64,000 nucleotides of DNA from positions 22,436 to 86,435 of the forward strand of contig CAJOHO010000016.1 in NCBI GenBank assembly GCA_905234555.1, read 5' to 3'. The DNA is from an uncultured Bacteroidaceae bacterium. Lineage in GTDB: Bacteria; Bacteroidota; Bacteroidia; Bacteroidales; Bacteroidaceae. Each line of letters begins with the position of its first letter. The stretch's first letter is position 1. The position numbers and the translations under genes are program-made. Shown piece by piece: positions 1 through 10,514 of this stretch. Below the pieces are notes generated by a model. It was given only the letters and a program-made list of their open reading frames with translations, did no database searches and was not told where the DNA came from.

Positions 1-2
1 TT

Positions 3-3000
3 CGTGACATCGGTGACGGTATCAGTACCGAGTGTCGCATCAAGGGACATATCGGCGGTTCGTTCGAGTTGGTCGGAAAGATTTCGGGCAGTCCGAAGAC
101 TTTCAAGGCCGAGGAAGACTGGACCAAGTACCAGGTGAAACGTAATGACGACAACGAGGACCACTACACCACCACGGTGGACTGGACGGTGCCTCGTAGT
201 CTGCGTGGACACAAGCTGGTGTTTGAGATATGGTCGAAGAGTGAGGACCGAGACTACACCTATTACATGCCGAGCAAGTCGTCGTACTACAAGGTATATG
301 AATGGGAGTGTCCGTCGGCTCCGGAAGTGAGTGTGCAGCTGAGCGAACCAACCCTTGCCTACGATCCCGACCACGTGAACTCCATCATGTTCACATACAG
401 TTTTACGGCTCGTAAGGTGAACTGGGCGAAGCTCCACTATACTGATGCCTTGACGAAAGAGACGAAGACCATCAACGTCAACAGCACCGACCTCGTGGGT
501 ATGCTTTATCTGCCAGCCGATCGTCCTTACAGCAAGATTCTGGTTGAGGCACAGGTGGTGGATTCAGAAGGAAAAACTGTGACGCAACCCGTTGAGTCTA
601 ACGCAGTTTCAGCCTATATGCTCCACAATCCTGTGAACCTCACTTTCACACCTACGCTGGACGGAAACATGTTGCTGAAATGGAATGTGGAACATGCAGA
701 CCTGAACGATATCGTGGAAGGAGACTTCTTCGAAATTCAGCGTAATCTCACAGGAACGGACGATCCTTCGGACGCTAACTGGCAGACCATTTCGGCATCC
801 ATCGAATTTGAGAAAGACTCAACGTCCTACAAGTTCTTGGACGAGTCGCTGATGACGATGTACAAAGGCAAGCGGGTCAGTTATCGTGTTCGCCGTATGT
901 ACACCTCGATGTGGCAATGGGCAGTGGGAGCGGGACATGTGCAGGCTCAGTTGCCTTGGACTTTTGTGCTGCCCTACGCAGAGAATGCCACCGTGCATCG
1001 CACTTCTACTTGGAACGACAACCAGCATGTCGTAGAGGTTGCGTTTGGTCAGAAATCCACGCAATATGACTCCGAAGGCAACTTTATCGTTCGCGACAAA
1101 GCTGACTTCGAGCAATGGCAAAAGCTGAAGGCCGACGGCAAGATCAATATAGAAAATACCATCTTCATGGTGGGTAATAATGAGGCATGGTCTCGTGTGT
1201 GTGGGGTATCAGGATTCAGGAAGATTGTTCTGACGAGTGACCTGACGCTGACTAATGACGATCCGAAGCTGGGTGAAACTGACATCTTCGAAGGATCCCT
1301 GGACGGAAATGGTCACACGCTGACCCTTCAATACACCTCAAGCTTATCAAAAGTCAATTACTTAGCCCCTATCACAGATACCAAAGGGTGTGGGGTGAAG
1401 AACTTGAAAGTATCGGGTCGGGTCCACTCACAAGGTAAGTTTGCTTCCGCCTTGTGTGGCAGGGTTAGAGAAAGTGGTTCTGTTGTCATCCAAAACGTGG
1501 ATATTGATGCAGAAATCAGCCTTGGCATCAATGGCGATGCCAGTAGCGGCGGTTTCATCGGCATCATGGAGAGAAGCAGCGCCGTGATTATCAGCAACAG
1601 TGCTTTCCACGGAACCATCAGCGGAGCCAACAGTAACAACAACGGCGGTTTTGTCGGAGTGGCCGTGCAGAACACCTCGATCTTATTCCACAACTGTCTC
1701 TTTGCGCCGGCTGCACTCACCACAAGTACAGAAAACTGCCGCACCTTTGTGCGTGCCGACCAAACGGCCACAGTTTACCTAACGTCCTGTTTCTTCTCGA
1801 AGAAGTACGGAACGAACAACGCTAATGAGGAAAACGCCAATAACTACGACAACCAAACCCTTGCCGAAAAACTGGGCAAAACGGAGTGGAATGCCACCAA
1901 TAACGGTGTCTATCCCGTTCTCCATCCTTCCGACACAGATTACTTCCAGTTTGCTATCTGGGATAAGCGTGCCAAGATGCAGTTGCGCATCAATATGCAC
2001 GGTGAGAGTGGGGTAGAGTCGCGCATCGTGGACCTCTCTGCCAACGACGACGCCCTTTACCAGCATCAGTTCACGCAGGAATTGAGCCGCAAGTGTGTGG
2101 AGTACTCCTTCGACCTGTTGTTCATTCGCGACGCTTCGCCCATGAAGATTGCTTCCTATGACAAGGACACGCTCATCGTTCCTGTCGTCAAGACAGATCA
2201 AGGCGAGTTGGCGAACTACCGGTTCCTGAACAGTAACAAGATTACGGAACTCACCGCCACCACGAAGCAAAGTTCGGTGGTGCTGAACTGGAAGACCAGT
2301 GGTGGCGACCACGACTTCTTCCGTGTGATGCGTAAGGAAGTTGGTTCCGGTTACGAATGGAAAGAGATTGCCACGGACCTGGAACAGCTGTTCTATGAAG
2401 ACAAGACCGTCTATGTTCAGCACGACTACGAATATCGTGTGGAGAGTGTGTGGCAATGTGAAGGCACCAATATCGAGAGTGCCACCTGTAAGGGCTGGTG
2501 CGAGAAGACCGGTATGATCAACGGTTATGTCCGCATGGCCGATGGTACGGCGATTGCGGGACAGGTGGTGGAATGCCGTCCTGAGGGTGAAATCCTCGGA
2601 GCCTCTGCCCTCTACACGACTACCACGGACGAGACAGGCTATTACGAGTTCAAGGGACTGCCATACCAGACGAACGGAACCTACAGCATCACTGTCCCAG
2701 CTCCTGGCGACGGCGGCAGTTATAAAGGTCCGAACGCCCTGGGCACCGTGAACTTCACGGAACGCTCCAACTGGACGCAGAACTTCAACTACTACATGGA
2801 CCAGTACTTCGTGTACAGCGGAAACGTCTATTATCGCAATACCTCCATTCCTGTGCCAGGTGTGTCGTTCCTGCTCGACGGCAAACGGATGCACGATGCC
2901 AGTCAGAAAGAGATTACCACCAACACACAGGGAGCCTTCTCGCTGAGCATCCCTGCGGGTGGACATACGGTGCAGGCAGTGAAGGACGGACACTTCTTTG

Positions 3001-6000
3001 CTGCCGAGGGCTTCCTCATCAACGAAGATGCAGCACCAGGCAAGGAGCGGCAATACACCTTCGACAAGAACATCTCCGGTGCCACCATCTGGGACTCTAC
3101 CACTGTGGTTCTCCGTGGACGTGTGGTTGGTGGAGATATCCAGGGAAGCAAGCCGTTGGGTGAGAACCTTTCGACGAACAATCTGGGCGACTCCATCAAG
3201 ATTGTGATGCAGCTCGAAGGCGACAACGCTTCCTATCTCATCCTTGACCCGAAGGACGAAACGGTGAGGTCAGCCAGCTACGACGTGGACTTTGGTCCGA
3301 ACAAGATGAACACAACCCATGTGGATGTAACGCGCCACACGCTGACCATTCATCCTGATGCCAAGACAGGCGAATACCAGTTGGATTTGCCGCCAGCCAA
3401 GTATAAGGTGGTGGAGGTTTCCGCTCAGGGTTATGCCACGCTTTTCCAGGCAGGAAAGGTGGGCGAGACCATCGACTTGGCGTTCAAAGTGAAGGGCGAT
3501 ACCTGTGAGTATAACCGCATTTACCACGCTGTGCCCGACCTCCAAGTCACTCAGTTCAACCCAGGCAACGAACCCTATTACGGCGTGAAGATGACCACGG
3601 CGACGGACGTTATCGGCAACAAGGCCGACGTCATGCTCTGGGGCTACAAGCACTTGACAGAAAAGGACAGCGTCGCGATGTACTCCTTCGGCTATCCTGT
3701 CTTCATGGCTGGTTCGCCCTACGGATGGATGCTTCAGGCTTGTGAGAAATACTACTGGAACAACAATATCAACAAAGATGTGGATGTCGTGAAGCTCAAC
3801 GGCGGTAAAGTCACCATCAAGAACTACATGGTGGACAGCGACGACGCGAAGCTGACCAAGGACATCGACCTCGACGACTCAGGCTTCGGCTCCTACGTGT
3901 TCACGCCAGGCAATGCCAATTTCAACCTTGCCGACGAAATGGCGCTTCGTACCGTTGACATCACCCTCGAATTCGACGGCAGCTACTACGATGTCAAGCC
4001 GCTCAACGGGAATGTCATGAAAGGCTACGTCATGCAGACACAGGCAAAGAAGGGCGGTACCACCACCGTCGCAGCCGGAAAGCCCGTCTTGATAGACATT
4101 CTGCGCGACCCACCAGGAGGCAGCAGTTCTTCGTATATTGAAGCAGGATCGAAGCTCAGCTATTCCTATTCACCATCATTCGAAGGTTCACTCGGAACGG
4201 CTATATCTGTGAAGAACGGCACATACTCCACGATTTACAAAGGTGCTGTGCTGATATCCACAGGTACGGGTGCAGGCACGGAGGCAGGAACTATCTCTGA
4301 GGCCCATTCCGACAAGACCTTTGCCTTCACGCTGGCATCTACGTTCAACGGCAGTTGGACCACCAGCTACAATTTCGATGTGACTGAACGCATTCAGACC
4401 AGGTCGGGTCAGAAGTGGATTGGCGGTAAGGCCGACCTCTTCATGGGAACGAACGAGAACATCGTCATGCAAGATGCCATCGCCGTTCGTGCCATTCCTG
4501 AGGACCAGTATCTCCTGATGAAGTCGAACGAAGGCGGTTCGTTCAAGATGAATGATAAGGATGGAAACGAGGTAACCATCAAGGTGCCCATCGGCACGAT
4601 GCGTCTCATCACTCAGGGTGAGGATGCTGAAGGCAAACCTGTCTATCTCGTTCGCGACGAGGTGATGAGTCTGGGTGCCAAGGTGAAATCTACGTTCATC
4701 CACTCGCAGAACTATATAGAGAACGAACTCCTGCCTACGCTCATCAAGCTGCGCAACGACCTCATTCAGGTGAAGAGCGTTGACGGACAGGCTTTGGCAG
4801 ACGATAAGAAGGAAGTGGTCTATGTCAGCACGGTGGATGTAGGTGACATCTGGTTCGGTGCAGACGACCGCGTCAAGATGTATATCCCTGCCAGCTGGAC
4901 CGACAGCCAGAAGCAACACGCCGTGAATCAGGTCGCTGCCTACAATCAGGAGATGGGCTACTGGATCGACATGCTCGCTCAGAATGAAGAGGAGAAAATT
5001 AACCTCTCGCCCACTAACCTGGTGAAGAACTACGACATCGACGGAGGTGCATCTTCGCTCCAGTACAGCGAAACCTTCACAGCCAGCCGCAACCGCTCCG
5101 GATTCGTGCGTTGGCCAGGTGTCGATAATGCCAGTATCGCCAAACTCTTCCCAAGCTGGGCTTTGGCAGCCATCAACAGCATGGTGACAAAAGGTTATAA
5201 CTCTCAGATTGGAACCCAAGTGTCGCAAGATGGCAACATGTCGCAATACCTCAGCGTCGGTACAGCCACCAGTGGCATCAAGATCAAGTTCGACCCCATT
5301 GCCGCCTTCAACTTCAACGACAAGAGCGGCAAGAACGAGTCGCAGTCGAAGAAGATTGGCTTTACCATTGGGTTGGCAAGCAAGTCGAGTCTGAATGTTG
5401 ACGTTTATCGCACGGTGAACGGGCGTTACGGCATCAAGAGCAACACACCCGACCCGTTCCTCAAGCTGACGACGGAATATCTGAAAGAGCTGGAATATGG
5501 TCAGCCCTATCATCCCTCCGACACCATCGACGTGTATTCTTCCTTTGTCTTCCGCACAAAGGGTGGTGTGACCTGCCAGCCTTACGAAGGTGAGCGGGTG
5601 ACGAAGTGGTATCAGCCCGGAACTGTGATTGACGTCGCTACCATCCCTGCCGACAAACCGCGTATCTGGGTGGAAGAGCCTGTGGTGAGCAATGTGCCGT
5701 TCGACGAGCCTGCCCGCTTCGTTCTCCACTTTGCCAACGAGACCGACTATCCCGACCGTGCCACTTTCCCATTTACCTATTTCCTCGACGCTGGCAGCAA
5801 CCCAAATGGTGCGACGGTATGTGTGGACGGCAAGGCGCTGAGTAGCGGAGGTGAGACCATCGTGATGGCTCCTGTGCTTGACAGCCAAGGCAATCACAAC
5901 GTTTTCACGAAGGAACTGACCATCTATCCCAGCAAGGCATTCGACTACGAAGATATTGCCATCTGCCTGAAAGATCCTGAAGACATGAGCCGTGTGTTCA

Positions 6001-9000
6001 CCCAGAAAGTCTCTGCCCACTTCGTTCCGACAGGAGGCAAGATCAAGGTGACCGTACCTTCCAACAACTGGGTCATCAATACCGAAAGTCCCTACGACGG
6101 ACAACGCAAGGCTCATTACATGCCCGTCCGCATCGAGGGCTTCGACATCAACTGGCCGAACTTCGACCATATCGAACTGCAATACAAACTCTCCAACCAG
6201 GGCGATAAGGACTGGGTGAGCGTTTGCTCCTACTATGCCGATCCTGAACTCCGCAGCAAGGCCAGCGGCGTGACCGACACCATCCCCAACAGTGGTGTCA
6301 TCGTGGCTCCGTTCTATGGTGAAATCGATCCCATTGAGCAGTACTACGACATCCGTGCCGTCACCTATTGCCGTTATGCCGGAGGTTATCTCACAGGTTC
6401 GTCGGAGGTGCTGTCCGGTATCAAGGATACGCGTCAGCCCATCGTCTTCGGCACACCCGAACCCACCAACGGCATCCTCGGCATCGGCGACGACATCAAG
6501 ATCCGCTTCTCCGAACCCATTGCCGGCAATTACCTGCGCAACATCAACAACTTCGAAGTGCTCGGTACGTTCAACAACTACAACCTGACCACCTCCACTT
6601 CGCTCAGCTTTACCGACGAGATGGTGCTGGTAACTACTCTAAGCAAACGAAACCTTTCCGGCAAGAGCTTCACGGTGGATGTCATGCTCAATCCAAAAGC
6701 CAGCAATCATACGATGACGGTGTTCGAATTCGGTGGTGAAGACCGTGGCGTGTCCTTCGGCGTAACCCCCGACCATAAACTCTGTGCCACCATCAACGGC
6801 ATCACTGTAGAGTCCGACAAGGAGGTAGGCTTCAACAACACACTCCGTCAGGTGGCTTACGCACTCGACCAGAGTGGTGACGACATGAGGGTGAACTTCT
6901 TCGACGGCAGCACTTCTCTGGGTAGCAAGACCATAGAAGGTAAGTTCACTCCCGATCCTTCATGTCTCCGTCTCGGCACAGACTATACGTTCGAATCCAA
7001 TCAGATGTACCACGGCGAGATGCTGGAATTCCGTCTGTGGAATACAGCCATGAAGCCGAACCAGCTCGAAAACTACAAGAACCGCTCCCTCACGGGTTAT
7101 GAGCCAGGTCTGCTCAACTACTATCCGATGAACGAAGGAACGGGCAGCTGGCTCTACGACAAGGCTGCCACCAAGATGGATATGATGCTCATCGGAACAG
7201 ACTGGAGGCGTCCTACGGGCCTCTCCATCGGACTCAACGGTACGAAGGGCCTGTTGCTCGATCACAATTTGTTCGAACGCGGAAAGGAACACGACTACAC
7301 CCTGATGTTCTGGTTCCGTGCCGAACAGGATAACGATGTCACCCTCTTCTCCAACGGAGATGCTGAGAAAGACAAGGAAAACCAACTGAACATCGGTCTG
7401 GAGAACGGACAAATCTTTGTGAAGTCCGACGGATTCAAGAAACAGACTAACTTGTACGCCACAGGCGTTTGGCACCATTTTGCCATGACCGTCAGCCGTT
7501 CGCAGAATGTGGCGAACATCTATTTCGACAAGAAACTGGTTGATTCCTTCGCTGCCGACAGCATCGCAGGTATCAGCAGCGACCACATCGCCCTGGGTGC
7601 CACCTACACCGACCTCAACACGCCAACCAAGGTGCTGAAGGGTAACGTGGACGAAATAGGTATGTTCTCCAGCGTGCTGCCTGTCAACCTCATCAAGGAA
7701 TATGCAACACATACGCCGAACGGAACGATGTCTGCCATGATGGCTTATCTCGACTTCGGACGTTCAGAGAAACAGGACAACGGCACACAGCGGCTCATGC
7801 CTACTGGTATCAGCCTGAAGCGCTACATCGACAACCAAGGCAACATCCTGGCTCGTCGCGACACGCTCGTGGCTGTGACAGAGGTAGAGGCTTTGGCTGA
7901 CCGCAACCAGTACGCACCAATGGTAAGCAGCTCGCTTCTTGACAACCTGAACTACAACTTCGCTGCACACGAGAACGAACTCCTCATCGACATCACCGAA
8001 CCGAACTTCTCCATCGAGAAGACCAACGTATATGTCACAGTGAAGGACGTGCCCGACCTCCAAGGCAACCTCATGGCAAGTCCGCTCACCATGAACCTCT
8101 TCGTCTATCGCAACCCGCTCCGCTGGGATGTCAAGAAAATCGAAACCGAAACTGCCTACGGACAGCGACGTACCGTGATTGCCACCATCAAGAACGTGAG
8201 TGGAATGGCGCAGTCTTTCGAATTGACCGACATGCCTGTTTGGCTGAGTGCTTCGCAGACACAAGGAACACTTGGCGCTTTGGACGAACAGCAAATCGTG
8301 TTCACCATCTCCGAATACACCAATGTCGGAACCTACGTGGAGCAAATCACACTCGTGGGCGACAACAACTACACCGAAACCCTGCCCATCACACTCCATG
8401 TCTATGGCAACGAACCAGAGTGGGCTGTTGACGAACGCCTGAAACTCATCAACCAGACCATGATGATGGTGGCTCAGGTGAAGGTCAACGGTGTGATTGC
8501 GACCGACCAGAACGACTTGCTCGCTGTCTTCGACGACAAGCAGCAGGTGCTGGGCGTTGCCAATATCGAGATGAACAACAACGGACAGGCATACGAGATT
8601 ATGGCTTACCTCACCATCTACGGTTACACCAACGACGATGGCTCGATGCCTAAGCTCAACTTCCGGTTCTACGAAGCCCAGTCGGGTAACGTGTATAACC
8701 TCTCACCTGACAACAACGCTACTTACTACTTCAAGGCAGACACCATTATCGGAACAACTTCTGAGCCTGTCCTTCTCGTCAACCACCTTACCGATGTGCA
8801 GACCTTACACCTGAAGAAGGGCTGGAACTGGGTCAGCTTCCTCGTGGCACCTGGTGAGTATGAGAATGCTACCGTGGGTCAGTACTTCAACAGTATGTCG
8901 AAGTGGGAAGCGGGCGACCAGGTGAAATCGGTTGACGGAACCAACGTTCAGAAGTTCACGGCACGTCAGGACAAGTCCTCACCAACGGGCTACCGATGGG

Positions 9001-9824
9001 ACAAGGAAGACGAGTTGCTCAACATCAATCCTGCCCTGATGTTCAACGTCTATTCGATGAGCGATAAGACCATCTACCTGTCAGGCGACTACATGTTGAG
9101 CGGCATCACGGTACATAAGAACTGGAACCGCATTGCCTACACCTCCACCATCAACCTGCCTATTGCCCAGGCGATGTCCGACTACATGGTTCATGCGCAG
9201 CCAGGCGATGTGCTCAAGTCGCAGGACGGCTTCGCCATCGTTACCCAGACAGCTACCGACCTCGTATGGAAAGGCTCGCTCAAGTACTTGGAGGTAGGAA
9301 AGGGCTATATGCTCAAACGTCTGGGAGACGGCGTCGTTTCGTTCTACTATCCGCACTACTTCGACAGCCGCTACGAAGGCAACAAGCCTGCTTCCGCACC
9401 TGCACGAATAGCCAAGTCGGTCAATACCGCCTCCACGATGAACATCGTCGCAACCGTCGAAGGTGTGGAAACCCTTGCAGGTGACCTCCTCGTGGTATAT
9501 CGTGGTGCAGAACGTATAGCTGAGGCTGCTGCCGACGACGAACAGCTCTACTGGCTGAACATCGGCGAAGAGAACAAGGACGGCGACTTCACCTTCGCCA
9601 TCGAACGTGAAGGAACCATCGTGGCAACCACCCCAAGCCGCATCGGTTACGAAGACAACAAGGTGATGGGTACGCCCGATGAACCAACTGCCATCAACTT
9701 CGTCTCGCTCGACGATATGCCGCTCGACGGACGCTACTACACCCTCGACGGACGCCTCCTCGGCAAGAAACCCGCCCACTCCGGCGTTTATATCCTCAAC
9801 GGCAAAGCCGTGTTCGTAAAATAA
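3..9824 (+). CDS. Giant multidomain surface protein with LamG domains and T9SS-like tail (5' end outside window)
   Basis: The reading frame is open from the first bases of the window, so the N-terminus and any signal peptide are missing; a TTG at 69 is only an internal codon. Counting from 69, I see fibronectin-III-like beta segments (about 185-290 and 725-800), GLUG-like Gly/Ser/Asn-rich repeats (about 435-590), two carboxypeptidase-regulatory-like folds (about 816-897 and 920-980), and two LamG/concanavalin-like domains (about 2190-2337 and 2400-2545). The end, YYTLDGRLLGKK...GVYILNGKAVFVK, resembles the type A T9SS sorting domain common in Prevotella. The inferred role is a secreted, surface-anchored adhesin or glycan-binding protein; substrate unknown. 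A small lipoprotein gene follows 67 bp downstream on the same strand. Confidence 0.85.
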   Translation, partial: RDIGDGISTECRIKGHIGGSFELVGKISGSPKTFKAEEDWTKYQVKRNDDNEDHYTTTVDWTVPRSLRGHKLVFEIWSKSEDRDYTYYMPSKSSYYKVYEWECPSAPEVSVQLSEPTLAYDPDHVNSIMFTYSFTARKVNWAKLHYTDALTKETKTINVNSTDLVGMLYLPADRPYSKILVEAQVVDSEGKTVTQPVESNAVSAYMLHNPVNLTFTPTLDGNMLLKWNVEHADLNDIVEGDFFEIQRNLTGTDDPSDANWQTISASIEFEKDSTSYKFLDESLMTMYKGKRVSYRVRRMYTSMWQWAVGAGHVQAQLPWTFVLPYAENATVHRTSTWNDNQHVVEVAFGQKSTQYDSEGNFIVRDKADFEQWQKLKADGKINIENTIFMVGNNEAWSRVCGVSGFRKIVLTSDLTLTNDDPKLGETDIFEGSLDGNGHTLTLQYTSSLSKVNYLAPITDTKGCGVKNLKVSGRVHSQGKFASALCGRVRESGSVVIQNVDIDAEISLGINGDASSGGFIGIMERSSAVIISNSAFHGTISGANSNNNGGFVGVAVQNTSILFHNCLFAPAALTTSTENCRTFVRADQTATVYLTSCFFSKKYGTNNANEENANNYDNQTLAEKLGKTEWNATNNGVYPVLHPSDTDYFQFAIWDKRAKMQLRINMHGESGVESRIVDLSANDDALYQHQFTQELSRKCVEYSFDLLFIRDASPMKIASYDKDTLIVPVVKTDQGELANYRFLNSNKITELTATTKQSSVVLNWKTSGGDHDFFRVMRKEVGSGYEWKEIATDLEQLFYEDKTVYVQHDYEYRVESVWQCEGTNIESATCKGWCEKTGMINGYVRMADGTAIAGQVVECRPEGEILGASALYTTTTDETGYYEFKGLPYQTNGTYSITVPAPGDGGSYKGPNALGTVNFTERSNWTQNFNYYMDQYFVYSGNVYYRNTSIPVPGVSFLLDGKRMHDASQKEITTNTQGAFSLSIPAGGHTVQAVKDGHFFAAEGFLINEDAAPGKERQYTFDKNISGATIWDSTTVVLRGRVVGGDIQGSKPLGENLSTNNLGDSIKIVMQLEGDNASYLILDPKDETVRSASYDVDFGPNKMNTTHVDVTRHTLTIHPDAKTGEYQLDLPPAKYKVVEVSAQGYATLFQAGKVGETIDLAFKVKGDTCEYNRIYHAVPDLQVTQFNPGNEPYYGVKMTTATDVIGNKADVMLWGYKHLTEKDSVAMYSFGYPVFMAGSPYGWMLQACEKYYWNNNINKDVDVVKLNGGKVTIKNYMVDSDDAKLTKDIDLDDSGFGSYVFTPGNANFNLADEMALRTVDITLEFDGSYYDVKPLNGNVMKGYVMQTQAKKGGTTTVAAGKPVLIDILRDPPGGSSSSYIEAGSKLSYSYSPSFEGSLGTAISVKNGTYSTIYKGAVLISTGTGAGTEAGTISEAHSDKTFAFTLASTFNGSWTTSYNFDVTERIQTRSGQKWIGGKADLFMGTNENIVMQDAIAVRAIPEDQYLLMKSNEGGSFKMNDKDGNEVTIKVPIGTMRLITQGEDAEGKPVYLVRDEVMSLGAKVKSTFIHSQNYIENELLPTLIKLRNDLIQVKSVDGQALADDKKEVVYVSTVDVGDIWFGADDRVKMYIPASWTDSQKQHAVNQVAAYNQEMGYWIDMLAQNEEEKINLSPTNLVKNYDIDGGASSLQYSETFTASRNRSGFVRWPGVDNASIAKLFPSWALAAINSMVTKGYNSQIGTQVSQDGNMSQYLSVGTATSGIKIKFDPIAAFNFNDKSGKNESQSKKIGFTIGLASKSSLNVDVYRTVNGRYGIKSNTPDPFLKLTTEYLKELEYGQPYHPSDTIDVYSSFVFRTKGGVTCQPYEGERVTKWYQPGTVIDVATIPADKPRIWVEEPVVSNVPFDEPARFVLHFANETDYPDRATFPFTYFLDAGSNPNGATVCVDGKALSSGGETIVMAPVLDSQGNHNVFTKELTIYPSKAFDYEDIAICLKDPEDMSRVFTQKVSAHFVPTGGKIKVTVPSNNWVINTESPYDGQRKAHYMPVRIEGFDINWPNFDHIELQYKLSNQGDKDWVSVCSYYADPELRSKASGVTDTIPNSGVIVAPFYGEIDPIEQYYDIRAVTYCRYAGGYLTGSSEVLSGIKDTRQPIVFGTPEPTNGILGIGDDIKIRFSEPIAGNYLRNINNFEVLGTFNNYNLTTSTSLSFTDEMVLVTTLSKRNLSGKSFTVDVMLNPKASNHTMTVFEFGGEDRGVSFGVTPDHKLCATINGITVESDKEVGFNNTLRQVAYALDQSGDDMRVNFFDGSTSLGSKTIEGKFTPDPSCLRLGTDYTFESNQMYHGEMLEFRLWNTAMKPNQLENYKNRSLTGYEPGLLNYYPMNEGTGSWLYDKAATKMDMMLIGTDWRRPTGLSIGLNGTKGLLLDHNLFERGKEHDYTLMFWFRAEQDNDVTLFSNGDAEKDKENQLNIGLENGQIFVKSDGFKKQTNLYATGVWHHFAMTVSRSQNVANIYFDKKLVDSFAADSIAGISSDHIALGATYTDLNTPTKVLKGNVDEIGMFSSVLPVNLIKEYATHTPNGTMSAMMAYLDFGRSEKQDNGTQRLMPTGISLKRYIDNQGNILARRDTLVAVTEVEALADRNQYAPMVSSSLLDNLNYNFAAHENELLIDITEPNFSIEKTNVYVTVKDVPDLQGNLMASPLTMNLFVYRNPLRWDVKKIETETAYGQRRTVIATIKNVSGMAQSFELTDMPVWLSASQTQGTLGALDEQQIVFTISEYTNVGTYVEQITLVGDNNYTETLPITLHVYGNEPEWAVDERLKLINQTMMMVAQVKVNGVIATDQNDLLAVFDDKQQVLGVANIEMNNNGQAYEIMAYLTIYGYTNDDGSMPKLNFRFYEAQSGNVYNLSPDNNATYYFKADTIIGTTSEPVLLVNHLTDVQTLHLKKGWNWVSFLVAPGEYENATVGQYFNSMSKWEAGDQVKSVDGTNVQKFTARQDKSSPTGYRWDKEDELLNINPALMFNVYSMSDKTIYLSGDYMLSGITVHKNWNRIAYTSTINLPIAQAMSDYMVHAQPGDVLKSQDGFAIVTQTATDLVWKGSLKYLEVGKGYMLKRLGDGVVSFYYPHYFDSRYEGNKPASAPARIAKSVNTASTMNIVATVEGVETLAGDLLVVYRGAERIAEAAADDEQLYWLNIGEENKDGDFTFAIEREGTIVATTPSRIGYEDNKVMGTPDEPTAINFVSLDDMPLDGRYYTLDGRLLGKKPAHSGVYILNGKAVFVK

Positions 9825-9849
9825 TTAATAACCCTCTTCAATCGTCCCT

Positions 9850-9882
9850 TCTCCCCCTCTCTCGGAGGGGGCAGGGGGGAGG
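9850..9882. repeat. C/T-G/A palindromic repeat (family E)
   Basis: A pyrimidine run followed by its purine complement (CCCCCTCT.. / ..GGAGGGGG) and a G-rich tail lies between the giant gene and the next lipoprotein gene. Related copies are at 21645, 22127, 26362, 26587, 59164 and the right window edge. It can form a hairpin and may end transcription of the giant gene. Confidence 0.6.
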
Positions 9883-9891
9883 CTTAATAAT

Positions 9892-10344
9892 ATGAAAAAA
9901 CTCATGATTCTCATAGCAGCCCTCGCCTTCGTGGCGGGGAGCTGCTCCAAGGATGACGACGACAAGAAGCTCTTCACGATGGGAAAGGACGCACGTCCTA
10001 CCGAATGGCGTATTCCCAACTATAACGACTATGAGCAGCTCATGAGTGTCGAAGTCCAGTTGCAGGACGAACTCCAGCAATACGCCTCCTATGGCGACCT
10101 CCTCTGCGCCATCATCCACGAAGAAGTACGTGGAGTGGCTGAACCGGAGCAAAACAGCGACGGACAATGGTACTTCTCCATGACCATCGGCAGCAACACC
10201 GCCAACGCCCCCATCCTCCTGGGCTATTACTGCGAAAAGCTCCGTCGCATCTACTACATCGACTGGACCAACTTCGACATGTCCCTTCCTCCCACAGGCG
10301 AAGGTCCCATCTACAAGCCCCAGTTCGTCTCAGTTGAAAAATAA
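9892..10344 (+). CDS. Small lipoprotein of unknown function
   Basis: A 150-residue protein with a lipoprotein signal peptide: MKK start, hydrophobic stretch, then AGSC with Cys at about residue 18, followed by a Lys/Asp-rich linker (SKDDDDKK). The Asp residues after the Cys are typical of Bacteroidetes lipoproteins. The body is mixed alpha/beta without a motif I recognise. It sits between a giant surface protein and a fimbrillin-like lipoprotein, so a cell-envelope role is likely. An A/T-rich leader precedes the ATG without a clear Shine-Dalgarno sequence, as is usual in this phylum. Confidence 0.8.
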   Translation: MKKLMILIAALAFVAGSCSKDDDDKKLFTMGKDARPTEWRIPNYNDYEQLMSVEVQLQDELQQYASYGDLLCAIIHEEVRGVAEPEQNSDGQWYFSMTIGSNTANAPILLGYYCEKLRRIYYIDWTNFDMSLPPTGEGPIYKPQFVSVEK

Positions 10345-10360
10345 TCGTTAAGTAAAGAAT

Positions 10361-10501
10361 ATGAAACATTACATCGCCCCCACAACCACGGTTGTGGAAA
10401 TGAAACACAAGGAAAAGCTGATGATAGGCAGCGAAGAAACCCAGCAGATGACAGGCTCCCGTAAAAGCTACGGAGCAGCCAACACGGACACATGGGAATA
10501 A
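10361..10501 (+). CDS. Small ORF, 46 residues
   Basis: A 46-codon ORF starting MKHYIAPTTTVVEMKHKEKL and ending NTDTWE, too short for many gene callers. Small proteins of this build (MKxYxxPxxxx, a central Leu/Met-(I/T)GS motif, a polar tail) are frequent next to fimbrillin and lipoprotein genes in Prevotella and Bacteroides; function unknown. It lies 16 bp after the previous gene. The AGGAGG that serves the next gene overlaps its stop codon region, which suggests translational coupling. No signal peptide or membrane segment is visible. Confidence 0.6.
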   Translation: MKHYIAPTTTVVEMKHKEKLMIGSEETQQMTGSRKSYGAANTDTWE

Positions 10502-10514
10502 GGAGGATAAGACA

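Noticed and set aside
1779..6182. Long minus-strand open frames (424 and 664 residues) opposite the giant gene
   Set aside because: They mirror the codon pattern of the plus-strand gene, lack signal peptides or known domains, and overlap it completely.
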